From Prostheceraeus crozeri (taxonomy: Eukaryota > Platyhelminthes > Polycladida > Euryleptidae): a stretch of 64,000 bases of DNA. The translations under genes and the position numbers were made by a program. The DNA is taken from contig CAJQUW010009039.1 in assembly GCA_907163375.1 (NCBI GenBank), forward strand, positions 682,001-746,000, written 5' to 3'. Shown piece by piece: positions 41,991-54,127 of the stretch. Below the pieces are notes generated by a model. The model saw nothing but the letters and a program-made list of their open reading frames with translations, was not told the DNA's origin and ran no database searches. Numbering within the stretch: the stretch's first letter is position 1; each line of letters begins with the position of its first letter.

Positions 41991-44791
41991 TCATCGTTGC
42001 ACATTTTGCGCTTGATTTTGCCACGGGATTACTACTTGAGTCTCTCTTCGAACATCCGTTGCAGGGGTACCATCCTTCACAGGTTGTGATAACTGCTCGG
42101 AATCAGTTACCTTCGTCTCGTTTAAACTATCATCATCCAAGCTATCAGGATACGGCGCCAAATTCCTTAAAGCAACTGTATCTTCTCGTCCATCTGGAAA
42201 GCGTACATGCGCATGTGAAGGATTCACTTCCAAAAGATTGACAATATCAACCCATGGATCGTACTTTGAGCTGTTGGTGAAGCGCTTTAGAAGAACATTC
42301 CCGCGATTCAATAACCAAGATGGCAACGCAGTTCCCGATGTCGATCTTCGCTCGAAGTTGAATAGACGCTCATGCGGAGTGGCGTTGATTGCAGTGCAAA
42401 GTAGGGAACGTATAGCATGAAGAGCTTCAGGTAGTACTTCAAGCCACGACGAAACTGGAAGTCGACGATCTGCTAATGCGAGACTCACAGTATTCCATAC
42501 AATTGAATTGTATCTCTCACATTGTCCGTTGCCCCTGGGGTTATAAGGCGTTGTACGGCTTGACGAAACTTCCATTGTAAGCAGGAACCGTTTAATTTCC
42601 TCAGACATAAATGATTGACCACGGTCAGAATGAACGTATACAGGTAGTCCATAGGTTGAGAATACATCCGTCAAGCAACGAATGACCAGTACCTGAAGAG
42701 GCATCACGACAGGGATAAGCCATAGGAAATCGTGAATATTCGTCCACTATTGTTAGCAAAATAACGATACGAAGATCTTGACATGGGCAAGGGCCCTTTA
42801 AAATCCATAGATAGCCGTTGCAGAGGAGCACTTGCACGAATTAGAATCCCATCATCCGGAGAGTAAAATTTCGGTTTAATTCGAGCGCAAGTCTCACAAT
42901 TAGATATCATCCGTTTTACTTCATCCATTTAGTACGGCAGATTACGAGATCTAATGAAATGATACATTCTTTGGATACCGGGATGAATTAATGATTTGTG
43001 AAGAGACTCTAGCTCCTTTAGATCACCAACAGCGCCACAGACACGTGAAAGTGCATCTACAGCCACATTATTGACACCTGGACGATGACGGATGTCGAAC
43101 GAAAATGGAAGCAACTCCATTCTCCATCGCAATATCTTCTCATTTTTGATCTTGCCCTTAGCGTTGACATGAAACATAAAAGAAATAGCACGCTGGTCAG
43201 TTATAATTGTGAAATGTCGTCCAGTTAAAAAATGCCTCCATTTCCGTATACTCTCCACTATGGCATACGCCTCCTTTTCTACGATGTGGTACCGCATTTC
43301 CGAGTCATTTAATGTCCGCGAGAAGAATGCAACTGGTTGTCCATCTTGCAACAAAGTACCAGCAATGGCTTTATCGGATGCATCAGTTTCCAATACGAAA
43401 GGTTGATAACTGTCAATAACTTTCACAACAGATCTCGATATATCCATTTTCAGTAATTGGAAAGCTTCTTTTGCAGCTTCTGATAACGGAAATTGTTTGG
43501 AATCAATTAATGGACGAACTTTCTTCGAATAATTAGCAACCCATTTGGCATAATACGCAAATAATCCTATGCATCTACGCAAGTCTTTTGCATTCTGTGG
43601 TAAAGGTAATTCCAGTAATGGTCGGAGTCTTTCTGGGTCAGGTTGAATATTACCACTTGAAATACGATAGCCGAGAAAGTCCACTGAATCCAAGGAGAAC
43701 TTAGATTTCTCAGGATTAAGCACCAAATTGTATCTTGAAGACGTATCCATGAAGTTTGTTAAGTTTTGGTCATGCTCGCCTTGGGTCATCCCACAAACGA
43801 TTATATCGTCTAAGTAAGCAAATGTACCATGTAATTGATTGTCGGATATGAATTCGTCCATGATGCGTTGGAACACAGAAACACCATTGGTGACACCCAT
43901 TGGGATCCTTTTAAACTGGTAAAGCCTGTCTCCGGCTTGAAAAGCAGTAAATAATCTATCATTTTCGCGTATTTCGACCTGATAATATGCTTTGGAAAGG
44001 TCTATAACACTGAACACGCGAAACTTGGCAACCTTATTCACGAGTGCATCAATCTTTGGAACTGGATAAGCGCCAAGCATAGTGTATTTGTTGATGGTCT
44101 TTGAATAGTCAACAACCATTCGCTTTTTCTTGTTTTCATTTGATGAGATCACAATTTGGGCGCGCCAAGGAGAACTACCTGGCTCAATTACATCATCTGC
44201 CAAAAGTTTATTGATTTCGTCGTTAATAAATACCGTGTCTTCGTCAGAATATCGTCGAGTCTTGGTAGCAATTGGAACACAATCATCACTCAAATGCAGA
44301 AAAAGTTCAACTGGAGGAATATTCAATTTGGCCAGCGCACAAATTTGGAGAGATGGCTTCGATCCACCATAGCTAATGTTAACGCTTTCATGTAACTTCT
44401 GGAATGGGATACCAAGAATCACGTCTGCACAAGCATTTGGAAGAACAGTCAACTCCGTACCACGATAATCACGTCCAAACACATTAATATCAACCTTGCA
44501 GTAACCAGATAAATCCATTGAGAACTTAGATGAAGCCATGGAGACAGCAGTTTTCCGCCGATGAACGGTAAGACTAAGTGTTTCAACAAGACTTTCTTTA
44601 ATGAAATTGTCCGTACTTCCAGAATCGATGAGAGCGCGTATATCGTTGCCATTCAAAGAGATAATAGCTAAGGGAGTAGAGTCTATATGCCCACATGTAT
44701 TTGTTACAGATGCAAGTACAATTGCAGATGATCTTGCATTTTTCTGTTGCGATATTTTTCCCATTTGACAGACTTTTGCGAAATGCCCCAT
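41991..44791 (-). pseudogene. pol: Gypsy pol region (protease, RT, RNase H, integrase)
   Basis: Protease motif LIDSGSTDNF. Reverse transcriptase with VFSVIDLSKAYYQVEI and the active-site FAYLDDIIVCG. RNase H with VLETDASDKAIAG. Integrase zinc region with HPGIQRMYHFIR and CETCARIK, then core residues at MDFKGP, VHSDRGQSF and GNGQCERYNS. The order protease-RT-RNase H-integrase identifies Ty3/Gypsy rather than Ty1/Copia. The fossil copy is broken. Confidence 0.85.
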
Positions 44792-45356
44792 TTTTTGAAC
44801 ACTTCCGGCAAACTACATCTCTCGCTGGACACAAACGACGATCATCCCCAGGATGACGCTGACCGCCACAGTTGTAACACTTCCCAGGATATCTTGATAC
44901 CGCTGAGCTCGATCGTTGATTGTTATCACGAACAGAAAAGTCACTTTTATTGGCCATCGAATCTTCGTAAACAACAGAGTCACTCGGGATGGCAGCAGCA
45001 GAATAGTCGGAGTTTCGATGAACTTGTGTTTGAACAGTATTGGTATAATATTCTGAATTCAGTTGTGCTTGTTCAAGAGACCTAGCATTCTGAACCGTTG
45101 CATCCAGATCAATTGAATCATGTTGAACCAACAATCGCGTCCGAATCGAAGAACTTCGCAAGCCGCGTATGAATGAATCACGAATGCATTCTTCTCTATT
45201 CTGTTTGGCGGTTTCAGTCTTGAAGTTACAATCTGCTGCTAGCACTTTCAGCGCGCGAAGAAAAATATCAATCGATTCGTCTGATCGCTGAATACGTGTT
45301 GACAATAAGTACCTGGCAAAAACCTCGTTGGTCTTCTTTTTATAAACCGACTTCAA
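44598..45356 (-). pseudogene. gag: Gypsy gag-like region with zinc knuckles
   Basis: The leftward frame contains a gag-type helical region (FARYLLSTRIQRSDESIDIF, RDSFIRGLRSSSIRTRLL), then zinc-knuckle cysteines (CYNCGGQRHPGDDRRLC, CRKCSKNGAF). Gag proteins package the element's RNA. The 5' part upstream of 45356 is poorly resolved. Confidence 0.7.
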
Positions 45357-45560
45357 TTGTTTAATAGCTTCAGTGAAATCGTTATAGCCTTCGATGACGT
45401 CAGCAACACATGGACCAATATACAGGTAAAGAACTTCTAATTTGTCCGGAGTATAGCTGGCAATTGTTGTTAAGAAATATTGGAAATTCCGGTACCATAG
45501 TTTTCACTGTTTCGATGCGTTGGGATCAGAAGATGAAATGTCAAATTTTTCAAAGCGTAT

Positions 45561-46097
45561 GACTTTATCCATCTAGGTTCATTAAATTGTACTGTAGTTG
45601 CAAAACAACCTTAGTCCATGATAAGGATTTAATGAACCAAACCGGCCATGTAACATCAATAATGAAGAACATCACGGAACAGCAACATGCGAATCAGATC
45701 TGATATCAATTCATCAGATCTGATTCGTCAAACGTACACAATAAATCACATGACAAGTATATTATTTGGAGATAGAGCGTCATACCAAGTGATAATATGT
45801 TAGCTTTTTAAACTTTAAAAAAGTCATTGAAAATTTAAGTGCTTTCTTCGATATTGTGTTTATTCTGAAGTTAATTTAAATCGACAAGTAAAAATATACC
45901 AGATATTCGAATATATTCGAATATTCGCTCGTCATCATTTCCGAATATTCGAATGTTGATTTTTCGAATGGCAGAGCATTAGTTTTTAGCCTTTCTGCAC
46001 AGATTCCTCCCTAAACGTTGAAAGTATGCTTAATTCATTCCTCTAAACTAGTCATTCTCTATCCAAGTTTAAAAAAGAAGTCAAAGATAGTAGGAAC
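45561..46097. other. AT-rich spacer
   Basis: No gene. ATTCGAATATTCG words near 45905-45965 form short inverted repeats. ATCAGATCTGATTCG occurs around 45693-45730 in direct copies. Confidence 0.35.
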
Positions 46098-47037
46098 CAG
46101 GGTTTCGGAGTCGGAGTCGGAGTCGGAGTCCCCCGGAGTCCTATCATTTGGCCGGAGTCGGAGTCGGAGTCCTATCAAATGATAGGACTCCGGACTCCGA
46201 CTTAGTAGTAAAATTGTTGTAGCCTCAATAAAAGATGGCATTTTCAAAAATATATTTTCCATCATTTTATCTTCCGAGTTTCTCTAGCGACATTAATCTA
46301 CATTCTAGACAAATATCTTTATTATATTTAATCATTTGATCATTTTATACAATTAATATAACTTACTTTATACATAACTTAACAAGTTGATTAGCCTACA
46401 TCAAGCATTCTAGTTACTACTATACATAATTTGTTATCCTCCAATTGATTTGATATAGACGTATAGCTATCAGAACATTACACATTTATAATCAGACGAA
46501 TGATCGATTATTGATAATACGTATATGATGTTGCCTACATGTAGGCTTCTTTCTTACAGGATATAATACTTTGTAATTGTATTCTACTTATAAGCTATTG
46601 TTTTCTTTCGAGTGATTCATTGAGCAGTCTGTGATGGCTAGCTAAGATAAAATAGTAACGAATTTGATTAATAGCCGTGCTGCGCCCGAGATATGAATCG
46701 ACCTTCACTCATGATAATCAAATTATTTCATTCTCCCGTGCTATCTTGAACGAACCTATTCGCTGATATGATTTGTCTTTAATTTTATTCTGTGGGAATC
46801 CCGCCACTGCCTGCCACTCCTTGAAGATGCATTGACGTCAAAAACATAGCAATCGAACATGATCAAACAGTTTGCCCGATGACTTTGTAAAACCAACGCT
46901 AAGTCAACGACTTGAATAAGACACGACTACGAATGCGAGCCGAGGTCACAAAAGAGGTGTGGTCGATCTAACTTATAAAAAATATGAACTGTAAGTTTCT
47001 CTGCACATTCAATTCAACTGACATAGTGAGTAGTGAC

Positions 47038-49645
47038 ATGGCTCCCCCAAAAAGACCTCTAAGAGGAAAGGTGTACGAATATTTTGAATAGAAGAAAGAT
47101 GGATTTACCTGCATATGCAGTACCGGTAATTCAAATGGCGATGGTTGTGGCACAATAATAAGCATTAAAGGAGGAGCAGGCTCATATGCCTCTAATTTAA
47201 AGAGGCATTTACAACGGCACCATCCAATACAGTTTAAAGAGGTGGAGGCTGAGGCGGCCAATGAGTCCAAAAAGAAAAAAGACAATGTACAGACAGACAT
47301 AAAAAGGTATGTAGTCTTCATATATTTATATCAAACTACAATTCTTACTATAAGCAACGTCAATTTTGTTTTAGTTTCACATAATTTAAGGACAAAGATA
47401 TTTAAGTGTATGTGTTTACGATAATTTCCTATCGAATCTTGTGAATATTTTCAATTGACGTAGTAAATGCATGTATCACAACTTAAGCCTAATATTTTAA
47501 CACTATATTTTATTATAACTATAAGCCTCGCATTTACGAGTATATGGAATCACGTACAGTTACTGAATATATTTACGGTATACAGTAGATAGTTGAACAG
47601 TAACACGAATGATACTAAGAGAATACAACAGAACGTCCTAGAGAACACAGTGAAAACTGTCCAAATTTATATAAAATAACCACTCATAAAAATGCAAAAG
47701 TTAGCGTGACATTATTACTACATTCCGTTAAGTTATCTTTATTCTCAAGACATATCAATACAATTATCTACGAAGCTTATTGATTGTGAAATATCTATGA
47801 TATTTTTCAAAATAAAGCGTTTCAGATCAATATGTAGGACCTACCTGTAATAATTTCTTTGATAAGGATGACATGCATAAAACTGCCATCTCAGATACAT
47901 AAAAAGACCGAATCAGAGAGTGCTGACCAAACTCGATATTGATCTCCGCTTTTATTTTTGTATATTTCGCTAAATGTTTTTGGTATAAATAAAACATGCT
48001 TTGAGATTTGTCAATAACAATCAATAACTTACAGTATACAGTATACAGTATACAGTATACTATCATATATGATATGAAATGGATACTCAAGAATGTTTAA
48101 TTTATGGGATAACTATGGTTACTGCCACGGTAGCTTTTGCATTTTTATGAGTGGTATTTTTTTATATAAATTTGGACAGTTTTCACTTTCAGTTAACTTT
48201 TCACAGTGTTCTCTAGGGCTTAGTTCTGATCTTATTGCTAACTTTTTCATACTGGGTTAAATCACAGAAGAGAAACTTATCACAGATCAAATCTTAGATG
48301 ATAAAATCACAGGTGAAATACCGTATTCTCTCTAATAAACGCGGCGTTTATTACATTAGTCAGAAATTGAGGGGCTGTTCTTGATTATCAATCATGCACG
48401 GTTTATTCAAAACTCAAATAGCCGACAGACTACAGTATATGTGAACACATACAGCCCATACAATTTCTTAAGGCCACAGTAGGTCTATAATGCGTACAAT
48501 ATAGGAATAGGCTAGATTTTTTGATACACTTTAACTTTCATCTGATAATCTTTATTTTAGTTATTTCAAACCAACGAAACATACAGTCACAATGTCGATG
48601 AGTAAAGATGAATTTGAAAGGATCCTAGTTCAATTTGTAGTGAAAGATTTGGTGCCCCTGAATTTTTTCTCAAATTCTGAAGGTAAGCATAAATTACGTT
48701 GTCGAGATCAATTTAGGCCTAAATCTTTTGCCATTTTACATCGTTTGTTCATTTATAATGTGTACATAACTTAAGATTCTTATACCACATGCCTACAAAA
48801 CCGTTGGGCGTAACCTACATTTCTTATTTGTATGCATTTCTAAAACGTATGTCAATTTTGTTTACGGTTTCATTTCAGCTTTTCAGAAGTTGAATGGCTC
48901 CCTCGCGAAGTCTTTGTCTGTATCTCTTGACAAGGACAATATCAGACGACTTGTCATCAATGCCGCAAAAAATCTTCGAGATAAGTTGTCATCTCATCTC
49001 CATAACCGAGTATTTTTAATTAAGTTAGATGGTGTCACTCGTCAGCGGTCTTCGTATCTTGGAATAAATGTCCAACTTCCTGATTTCGAAAGTGAGTCGA
49101 ACAGTATAATATTCCGCGCATAGGCCTGTTTCAAAAATTATTGTTTTTGGGCCTATAGTTGGCCTAAATGTATAATATTTTAGCAAATATCATTTATTGA
49201 AATTATGGCAAATTATTTCTTGTTATGAATTATGACTGTAATACTAATATTTTACTCTTTGAGCTTACCGATTGCATTCTTTTAAATTATGAGTCCTTCA
49301 ACTTACCGATATGTTAGGTTTTGTAATGTAATTTACTTTTCTACAATTAATAGAGAAATTACTTTTGGTGGTTCGACAAAATAGAAACTGGAATCACTTG
49401 AGAGAGAGACTAGTACTTTCTGGTGATTCTTGATCATAAATCTTTAATTCAATTGTTTTTTAGAGAATACGTCCGTTGTGTACACCCTGGGCGTGGTTGA
49501 ATATCTAGATCACACAGCGGTTGGTACGGCGGATCTACTGAAGAAAACCCTGACTTCATTTAATCTATCGATTGAGCAAGTGTTAGCAATTGTCGTCGAC
49601 AATGCCGCAAATATGACACGGATGGTCAACATTTTACAAGAAGAA
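47038..49645 (+). pseudogene. hAT transposase with BED finger, four exons, incomplete
   Basis: Exons 47038-47306, 48561-48682, 48879-49091 and 49464-49645 all have GT-AG borders, and their phases agree throughout. Exon 1 encodes a BED zinc finger (VYEYFE, FTCICSTGN, LKRHLQRHH) with one in-frame TAG at 47089. Exon 2 begins SYFKPTKHTVT. Exon 3 has LDGVTRQRSSYLGINVQ and exon 4 VLAIVVDNAANM, both typical of the hAT catalytic region. The last acidic residue and the C-terminal dimerisation region would lie in later exons, which are absent here. It is a plain DNA transposon, inactive in this form. Confidence 0.75.
48031..48060. repeat. ACAGTAT heptamer microsatellite
   Basis: About four tandem copies of ACAGTAT inside the first hAT intron. 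Confidence 0.8.
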
Positions 49646-50384
49646 GTAAGTTTATCGATTAAAATTGCGAAACTGTAACGTAACTTAATTACATGTACTG
49701 TACATATACATGTGAAATTTCGCATTAGCACGAATCACTTTACCATTATATTCTTCTCCTTCTAGTGTACATGTAGATCTAATTGTAAGTTACATGTGGA
49801 TGCATGTGTCGTATATGTGTAGGAATCTAGATAAACTGTACTTGTGGTATACGAAAACTATTATAAATTTTTGATAGAATTACAAATCGATTTATTTGTG
49901 TAGTCCTTGTAGAATCTTGAATGTGTGCATGCATATGATGAAAAGTTTTGTTGCATAATTCAAGATAAAGCTTTATCTTCTGTCTTATGATGTAATTATG
50001 TTATAATTTTATTAGCACCTACATGTACTTCCTTAGTTTTCTTGAGTTCCATCAATAAAATTATATGAGAAAATAAAACTTCGGATTAATGGATCTTAAA
50101 CATACTTTAAGTTACATTTGGCACTAAGGAAATAATGATAAATACCGGTACTACTTAACATGTACTTGCTTACTGATATCAGTAAAGTACAAGTAAATAG
50201 GCCTAACATCAAACATATCACATGAAACTTGAAACTTTACTTTGGAGTTCTTAATTAGATATAATTTGGCCACGAACGGTATCTCTGGGGGACTATTATA
50301 CGTTCGGCTTCGGACAAATATATTTCGTAAGAATAGGTTATGGACCATAGCATATCAGATCATATTTGATGTTAGTAGTATATA
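49646..50384. other. Non-coding flank between hAT and E2
   Basis: AT-rich sequence with TACATGTA words. A short inverted pair (CTAACATCAAA near 50205 and TTTGATGTTAG near 50364) sits just before E2. No further hAT exon is recognised. Confidence 0.4.
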
Positions 50385-50448
50385 GTGTGACATCCGGCGC
50401 GACGCTTCGCCTCGCTTTGCTTCGCTTCGCTTGCGCCGGATGTCACAC
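50385..50448. repeat. 16-bp-stem inverted repeat at the left edge of E2
   Basis: GTGTGACATCCGGCGC (50385-50400) and its exact reverse complement (50433-50448) enclose 32 bases made mainly of CTTCGC/CTTTGC units. It sits exactly at the change from host-like to E2-like composition, so it may be the element's end or its remnant. Confidence 0.75.
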
Positions 50449-50582
50449 TTTTGCGGGTTTTTTCAAAAAATCAAAATTTCAAAAATTTCAAAAATTTAGG
50501 TAGACTTCAAATTTCACGTGGCCGAAGGCCGAAGGGCGAAAATTTAAGCGTTTTTAAAAATACCCAATTTTTCAAAATTTTC

Positions 50583-50744
50583 AAAATCTCAAATTTGAGA
50601 ATTACAATTTTCACCCCCAAAATCATGACCGTTCCAGGACACCGAAAAAATCATAAAAGTTAAGAATCTCAAATTTGAGAATTACATTTTTTACCTTGAA
50701 AATCATGACCGTTCCAGGACACCGAAAATCATAAAAGTTAAGAA
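50583..50744. repeat. Tandem 83-bp repeat, two copies
   Basis: Two adjacent copies of a unit containing CTCAAATTTGAGAATTACA and CATGACCGTTCCAGGACACC. Non-coding. Confidence 0.8.
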
Positions 50745-50817
50745 TTTCAAATTCATGAATTTTATCCATCTTTCAGGTTTTTAAAATATATCATGTGACT
50801 AAAAATATTTCTTTAAA

Positions 50818-50950
50818 AATGGAAGAAACAAAAGTGGATGAAACCGCAAGAATATATCCTTCGTTATCCGTTATCTCAATTAAAAACAGGTGAAATGGTT
50901 CTCAATTATTATTAAGATTAGAGCAATATGATAAATTAAGAAGACGCAAT
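50818..50950 (+). pseudogene. Duplicate of the start of the E2 membrane-protein gene
   Basis: Near-identical to the beginning of the gene at 51506 (both have AAAACCGCAAGAATATATCC-like sequence around codons 8-14), then to an internal part of it (TTATTATTAAGATTAGAGCA). It is a partial, rearranged fossil copy. Confidence 0.7.
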
Positions 50951-51505
50951 TATTACTTAGACATTCTTCGTTATTGTATTTTCAACATTATTTAAAGTAC
51001 TAATTGTGTGAACTAGAAGATTATTGTAACTCATAAACTCAAAATTATTCAATGAACCCGTACACTGGCTGATAATTGAAGAGAGACGGAGATTGAAGAG
51101 AGAGAAACATGTAACAGCTTTCCCCTAAAATTATCGTGCTATCTCTTGTCATTTCAATTTACCCATCGGTAAACTTTTGACATTTCAACTTACGCGTGCG
51201 TAAAGTTTTGACATTTCAATTTACCCCTACGTAAATTATTTTCAGAATCTGTTTTCAAAATCCATTTGAAAAGTCTGTTTTCAAAATTCATTTAGCGTTT
51301 CTTCTCTTCGCTGTATTGATTAAAAGTACTTCCCATTGTGAAGACATGAATAGTTTAAGCACATAAGAGTGCAGTGACAATAAAAGCAAATGACAATAAA
51401 ATTCTTCTTCTTCTAAATTTAGAACGCATAGACGGCGACATGCGGGATAGTTGTTAATTTCAGAAGATTGTATTCAAAATATTTATTCAAAATATTTCTT
51501 TAAAA
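50951..51505. other. E2 non-coding interval
   Basis: No gene. Three near-copies of CATTTCAAYTTACSCRTGCGTAAA-type words lie at 51150-51235 (TTTACCCATCGGTAAA, TTACGCGTGCGTAAAG, TTTACCCCTACGTAAA), each an imperfect small hairpin. Confidence 0.45.
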
Positions 51506-52213
51506 ATGGATGAAACAAAAGTGGAAGAAACCGCAAGAATATATCCTTCGTTATCATATGAACGTAGTTCTACTTTAATGGACATTGAAAAAATGAACAT
51601 TGAAAAAATGAACAAAGAAAAACGCAAAGATAGAGTACGCTATATGAAAGATAAAGAATCTCAATTATTATTAAGATTAGAGCATTATAAAAAATTAAGA
51701 AAGAGATGGACTAAAGTTAAGAATGTAACACAAGGAATTGACATATTCTTAACAATAAGTTTAGGTGCTTTAACAATTGTTATATCTTCTGGTGTTTTAG
51801 TAATTCCAGTAGTTGCTACAGCTTTAACAGGTACGGGTGTTTTTGCAACTTCACTTGTTACAATGTTAGATAAATCTTTAATAACTAAGAAACGAAAATC
51901 ATTAAAAACTAAGCATTTACATATTAAAGAAGTCTATGACAAACTACATTACTACTTTCAAAGAGTATGTGATGATAATGTTATTACGTTAGATGAGATT
52001 GAAAAATTTGATCAAATAGCTAATGAAGTAAATCAAACCTTTCAATTACAGTCCGAAAAAGTTGATGATAAGAATAAACAGGATGGCAAAATTTCTAGTG
52101 ATGGTAAAATTTCTAATGAAGAAAATGATAAAATTTTTTTAGAAGAGCTAAAAACTTTAAGCGAAAGTTTAAGCAAAACTTTATTAAACAAAACTTTATT
52201 AAACAAAACTTAA
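51506..52213 (+). CDS. E2 two-helix membrane protein of unknown function
   Basis: 235 codons, ATG at 51506. The N-terminal 75 residues are highly charged and helical (NIEKMNKEKRKDRVRY). Next come two hydrophobic segments (DIFLTISLGALTIVISSGVLV and ALTGTGVFATSLVTML), then a helical domain including HLHIKEVYDKLHYYFQRV and DDNVITLDEIEKFDQI, and finally a KISSDGKIS/NKTLLNKT repeat tail. The D-x-x-I-T-x-x-E-F-like segment recurs in proteins of related invertebrate elements. Function is unknown; a membrane or virion role is possible. The right-arm copy lies outside the window. Confidence 0.55.
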   Translation: MDETKVEETARIYPSLSYERSSTLMDIEKMNIEKMNKEKRKDRVRYMKDKESQLLLRLEHYKKLRKRWTKVKNVTQGIDIFLTISLGALTIVISSGVLVIPVVATALTGTGVFATSLVTMLDKSLITKKRKSLKTKHLHIKEVYDKLHYYFQRVCDDNVITLDEIEKFDQIANEVNQTFQLQSEKVDDKNKQDGKISSDGKISNEENDKIFLEELKTLSESLSKTLLNKTLLNKT

Positions 52214-52406
52214 AACGAGAAAACTTTAAACGAAAAGATGTCAGACAACAAAGCAATAAAAAAATAATTTGTACAGTAAAATGTTTTTGCTGTATTCCAA
52301 TGTTACCACAAAATTCAAATATTACATTTTAAAAATGGATAAAATTAGAGCTGATAATTTTAAAAGAATAAAACAATTAGAATAGTTAATAAAACAAAGA
52401 AATATT

Positions 52407-53158
52407 ATGAAAGAAAATCATCTTCAACATAGAATGATAAAAGCTGGTATTCAATCTGATATGTTTGAAAAAATGCAGCAAACCGAGCAAGTAAAAACTG
52501 ATTTTGAAAAAACTATGAAACCATTTAAAACTCTTGAAAAAGAAAGTACAAATAATGATAAACAAATTGATATAACAGATCCAGAACACAAAACTATATT
52601 AGATGACTATGGATTACTAGAATCAAACATTAATAAGAAATTACCAAAATCTATGCAATTTGAACATTCTATCTCATTTATAGATGGAAAAACAATACCT
52701 AGATTTTATCTCGGACAAAAAGAAATATTTCCACAACCTTTTCGAGGTTTAATTTTTTCACCAGATAAATCTCCTTTTAATTTAGATAGAATTTTGTTGA
52801 TCTTTTAAGAGGAGCAGATTTAAATAATTATGCTGTAGAAGATCTCATAAAATATAAAGCTATGTTAGATAGAGTTGGTGCAGTAAAATCTCTTAGACGT
52901 TATAAACAATTAGAAAATTTATTATCAACGGGAGTTAAAGTAGGAAAAGGTTTATCTGAAAAACAGAAAACAGAAACAACCATATTTTTACCAGATGATC
53001 CACAAGAATTACTAAATAGATTAAATATTTTAATATCTGCAATAAAAGAAGGACATAATTCTAGTTTCAATGAAATTCATGCTATATTGAAAAGACTGTT
53101 AGAAAAGAAGATTCTAAATGAAGAGGATTATAAAAGTGTAACGAACCGAATGTTCTAG
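52407..53158 (+). pseudogene. E2 helical protein of unknown function, broken
   Basis: Open stretches include HLQHRMIKAGIQSDMFEKM, IPRFYLGQKEIFPQPFRG, AVKSLRRYKQLENLL, FLPDDPQELLNRLNILI and EIHAILKRLLEKKILNEEDY. The FLPDDPxELxxRL...GHNS module is a recurring one in invertebrate virus-like elements beside the penton-like gene; its function is unknown. The gene's stop lies within one of the GC hairpins (53158-53168). The copy has about one break. The mirror copy begins at 63760 on the minus strand. Confidence 0.55.
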
Positions 53159-53195
53159 GGCTTCGCCCGTAGCTGAAATATGTTGTTTCTAATTT

Positions 53196-53291
53196 TTATC
53201 TATGATTTTTATTCATGATTTTTATCTATGATTTTTATCTATGATTTTTATCTACGATTTTTATCTACGATTTTTATCTATAATATTTATT
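53196..53291. repeat. Tandem array of TTTTTATCTATGA-like units
   Basis: About seven 13-15 bp units between two E2 genes, mirrored in the right arm at about 63627-63722. It is a possible promoter or spacer. Confidence 0.8.
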
Positions 53292-53309
53292 CAAAATTTT
53301 AACTAAAAA

Positions 53310-54098
53310 ATGTGTTCAACAGATTTAGACAAAATTAATAATCTTTTAGAAAATTTGACAGAGATTTTGGGTTCATCAAAATTTAGTACGACGTTAAAAA
53401 TTATAACAACTACTTCATCACACACTTGTAATTTAGAACCCATTCTTCATTTAGAACAGAATAAAAATTATCAAATTGCATTGACTAGTTTCTCTACATT
53501 TAACACTATTCAAAACGTTATCAAAGATGTGAATGATCAATTTAGATATTCTACTGATAAAGGCAAAACGTGGAAAGTACTAACTTTTCTTCCTGGTTCT
53601 TACGAAGTTGAATCAATATCAAATGAAATTAAGAGACATTTAGGTATACCATTTAAAGATAAGAAACAATTACATTTTGCAGTTGAACCGGCAGTTAATA
53701 AATTTTCTCTTACTTTAGACGAAAATCATCAAGTTGATTTTAATCATGATAGATCATTGTCAAAGCTATTAGGATTTAATAAACAAACCTATAGTCAAGG
53801 TTATCATTTAGGTGAGAAGATTCCAAAAATAACTGAAATAAATTCAATTGTTGTACATTGTGACATTATTGAAGGAGGATATATAAATGGTAAATTGTCA
53901 AATTTAATATTCAGTTTTCCAGCTTTTACTGTACCCATTGGTTATAGATTAAATGTAATTCCACAAACATTAATATATTTTCCTATTACAAGAAAAACTA
54001 TTAACAACATTGGCATTAGAATCACTGACGAGAAAGGACAAGAAATAAATTTTGGAGGTGAAGAGATTATGATAGATCTTTTGGTTCGGGAGGTATAA
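53310..54098 (+). CDS. E2 penton-like/minor capsid protein
   Basis: 262 residues, ATG at 53310, whole in this arm. LHLEQNKNYQIALTSFSTFNTIQNV matches the Y-IAL-x-x-L-x-T-Y-N-S-I segment of a large family in invertebrate virus-like elements. It is followed by FLPGSYEVESI, SKLLGFNKQTY, IVVHCDIIEGGYINGK, VPIGYRLNVIP and INFGGEEIMIDLLV. The beta-rich pattern and its place by the ATPase suggest a capsid vertex or minor capsid role, which is inference. Confidence 0.65.
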   Translation: MCSTDLDKINNLLENLTEILGSSKFSTTLKIITTTSSHTCNLEPILHLEQNKNYQIALTSFSTFNTIQNVIKDVNDQFRYSTDKGKTWKVLTFLPGSYEVESISNEIKRHLGIPFKDKKQLHFAVEPAVNKFSLTLDENHQVDFNHDRSLSKLLGFNKQTYSQGYHLGEKIPKITEINSIVVHCDIIEGGYINGKLSNLIFSFPAFTVPIGYRLNVIPQTLIYFPITRKTINNIGIRITDEKGQEINFGGEEIMIDLLVREV

Positions 54099-54127
54099 AC
54101 TCCCGTTCGAGAGGTATAAACTCCCAC
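54083..54127. repeat. Two adjacent GGGAG-GTATAAA-CTCCC type hairpins
   Basis: GGGAGGTATAAACTCCC, and next to it GAGAGGTATAAACTCCC, overlap the end of the penton-like frame. The same pair is at about 62791-62835 in the right arm. Confidence 0.8.

Larger units (their letters stand above)
41991..45560 (-). mobile_element. Ty3/Gypsy retrotransposon fossil
   Basis: Leftward gag-protease-reverse transcriptase-RNase H-integrase order, as in Ty3/Gypsy elements. I could not find matching long terminal repeats at either edge, so the ends are approximate. It is broken in a few places, with long stretches still open, suggesting middling age. It is not obviously inserted in another element. Confidence 0.85.
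46098..49645 (+). mobile_element. hAT DNA transposon, 5' part only
   Basis: It begins CAGGGTTTCGGAGTCGGAG, a hAT-like end, followed by GGAGTC repeats and a subterminal hairpin (GGAGTCCTATCA AA TGATAGGACTCC, about 46170-46196). Transposase exons run from 47038 to 49645. The 3' half of the transposase and the right end are not found before the E2 element at about 50.38 kb, so the copy is truncated or split. Confidence 0.65.

Noticed and set aside
41991-45560. Search for long terminal repeats around the Gypsy element
   Set aside because: No convincing matching repeats were found by eye at either side, so none are annotated.
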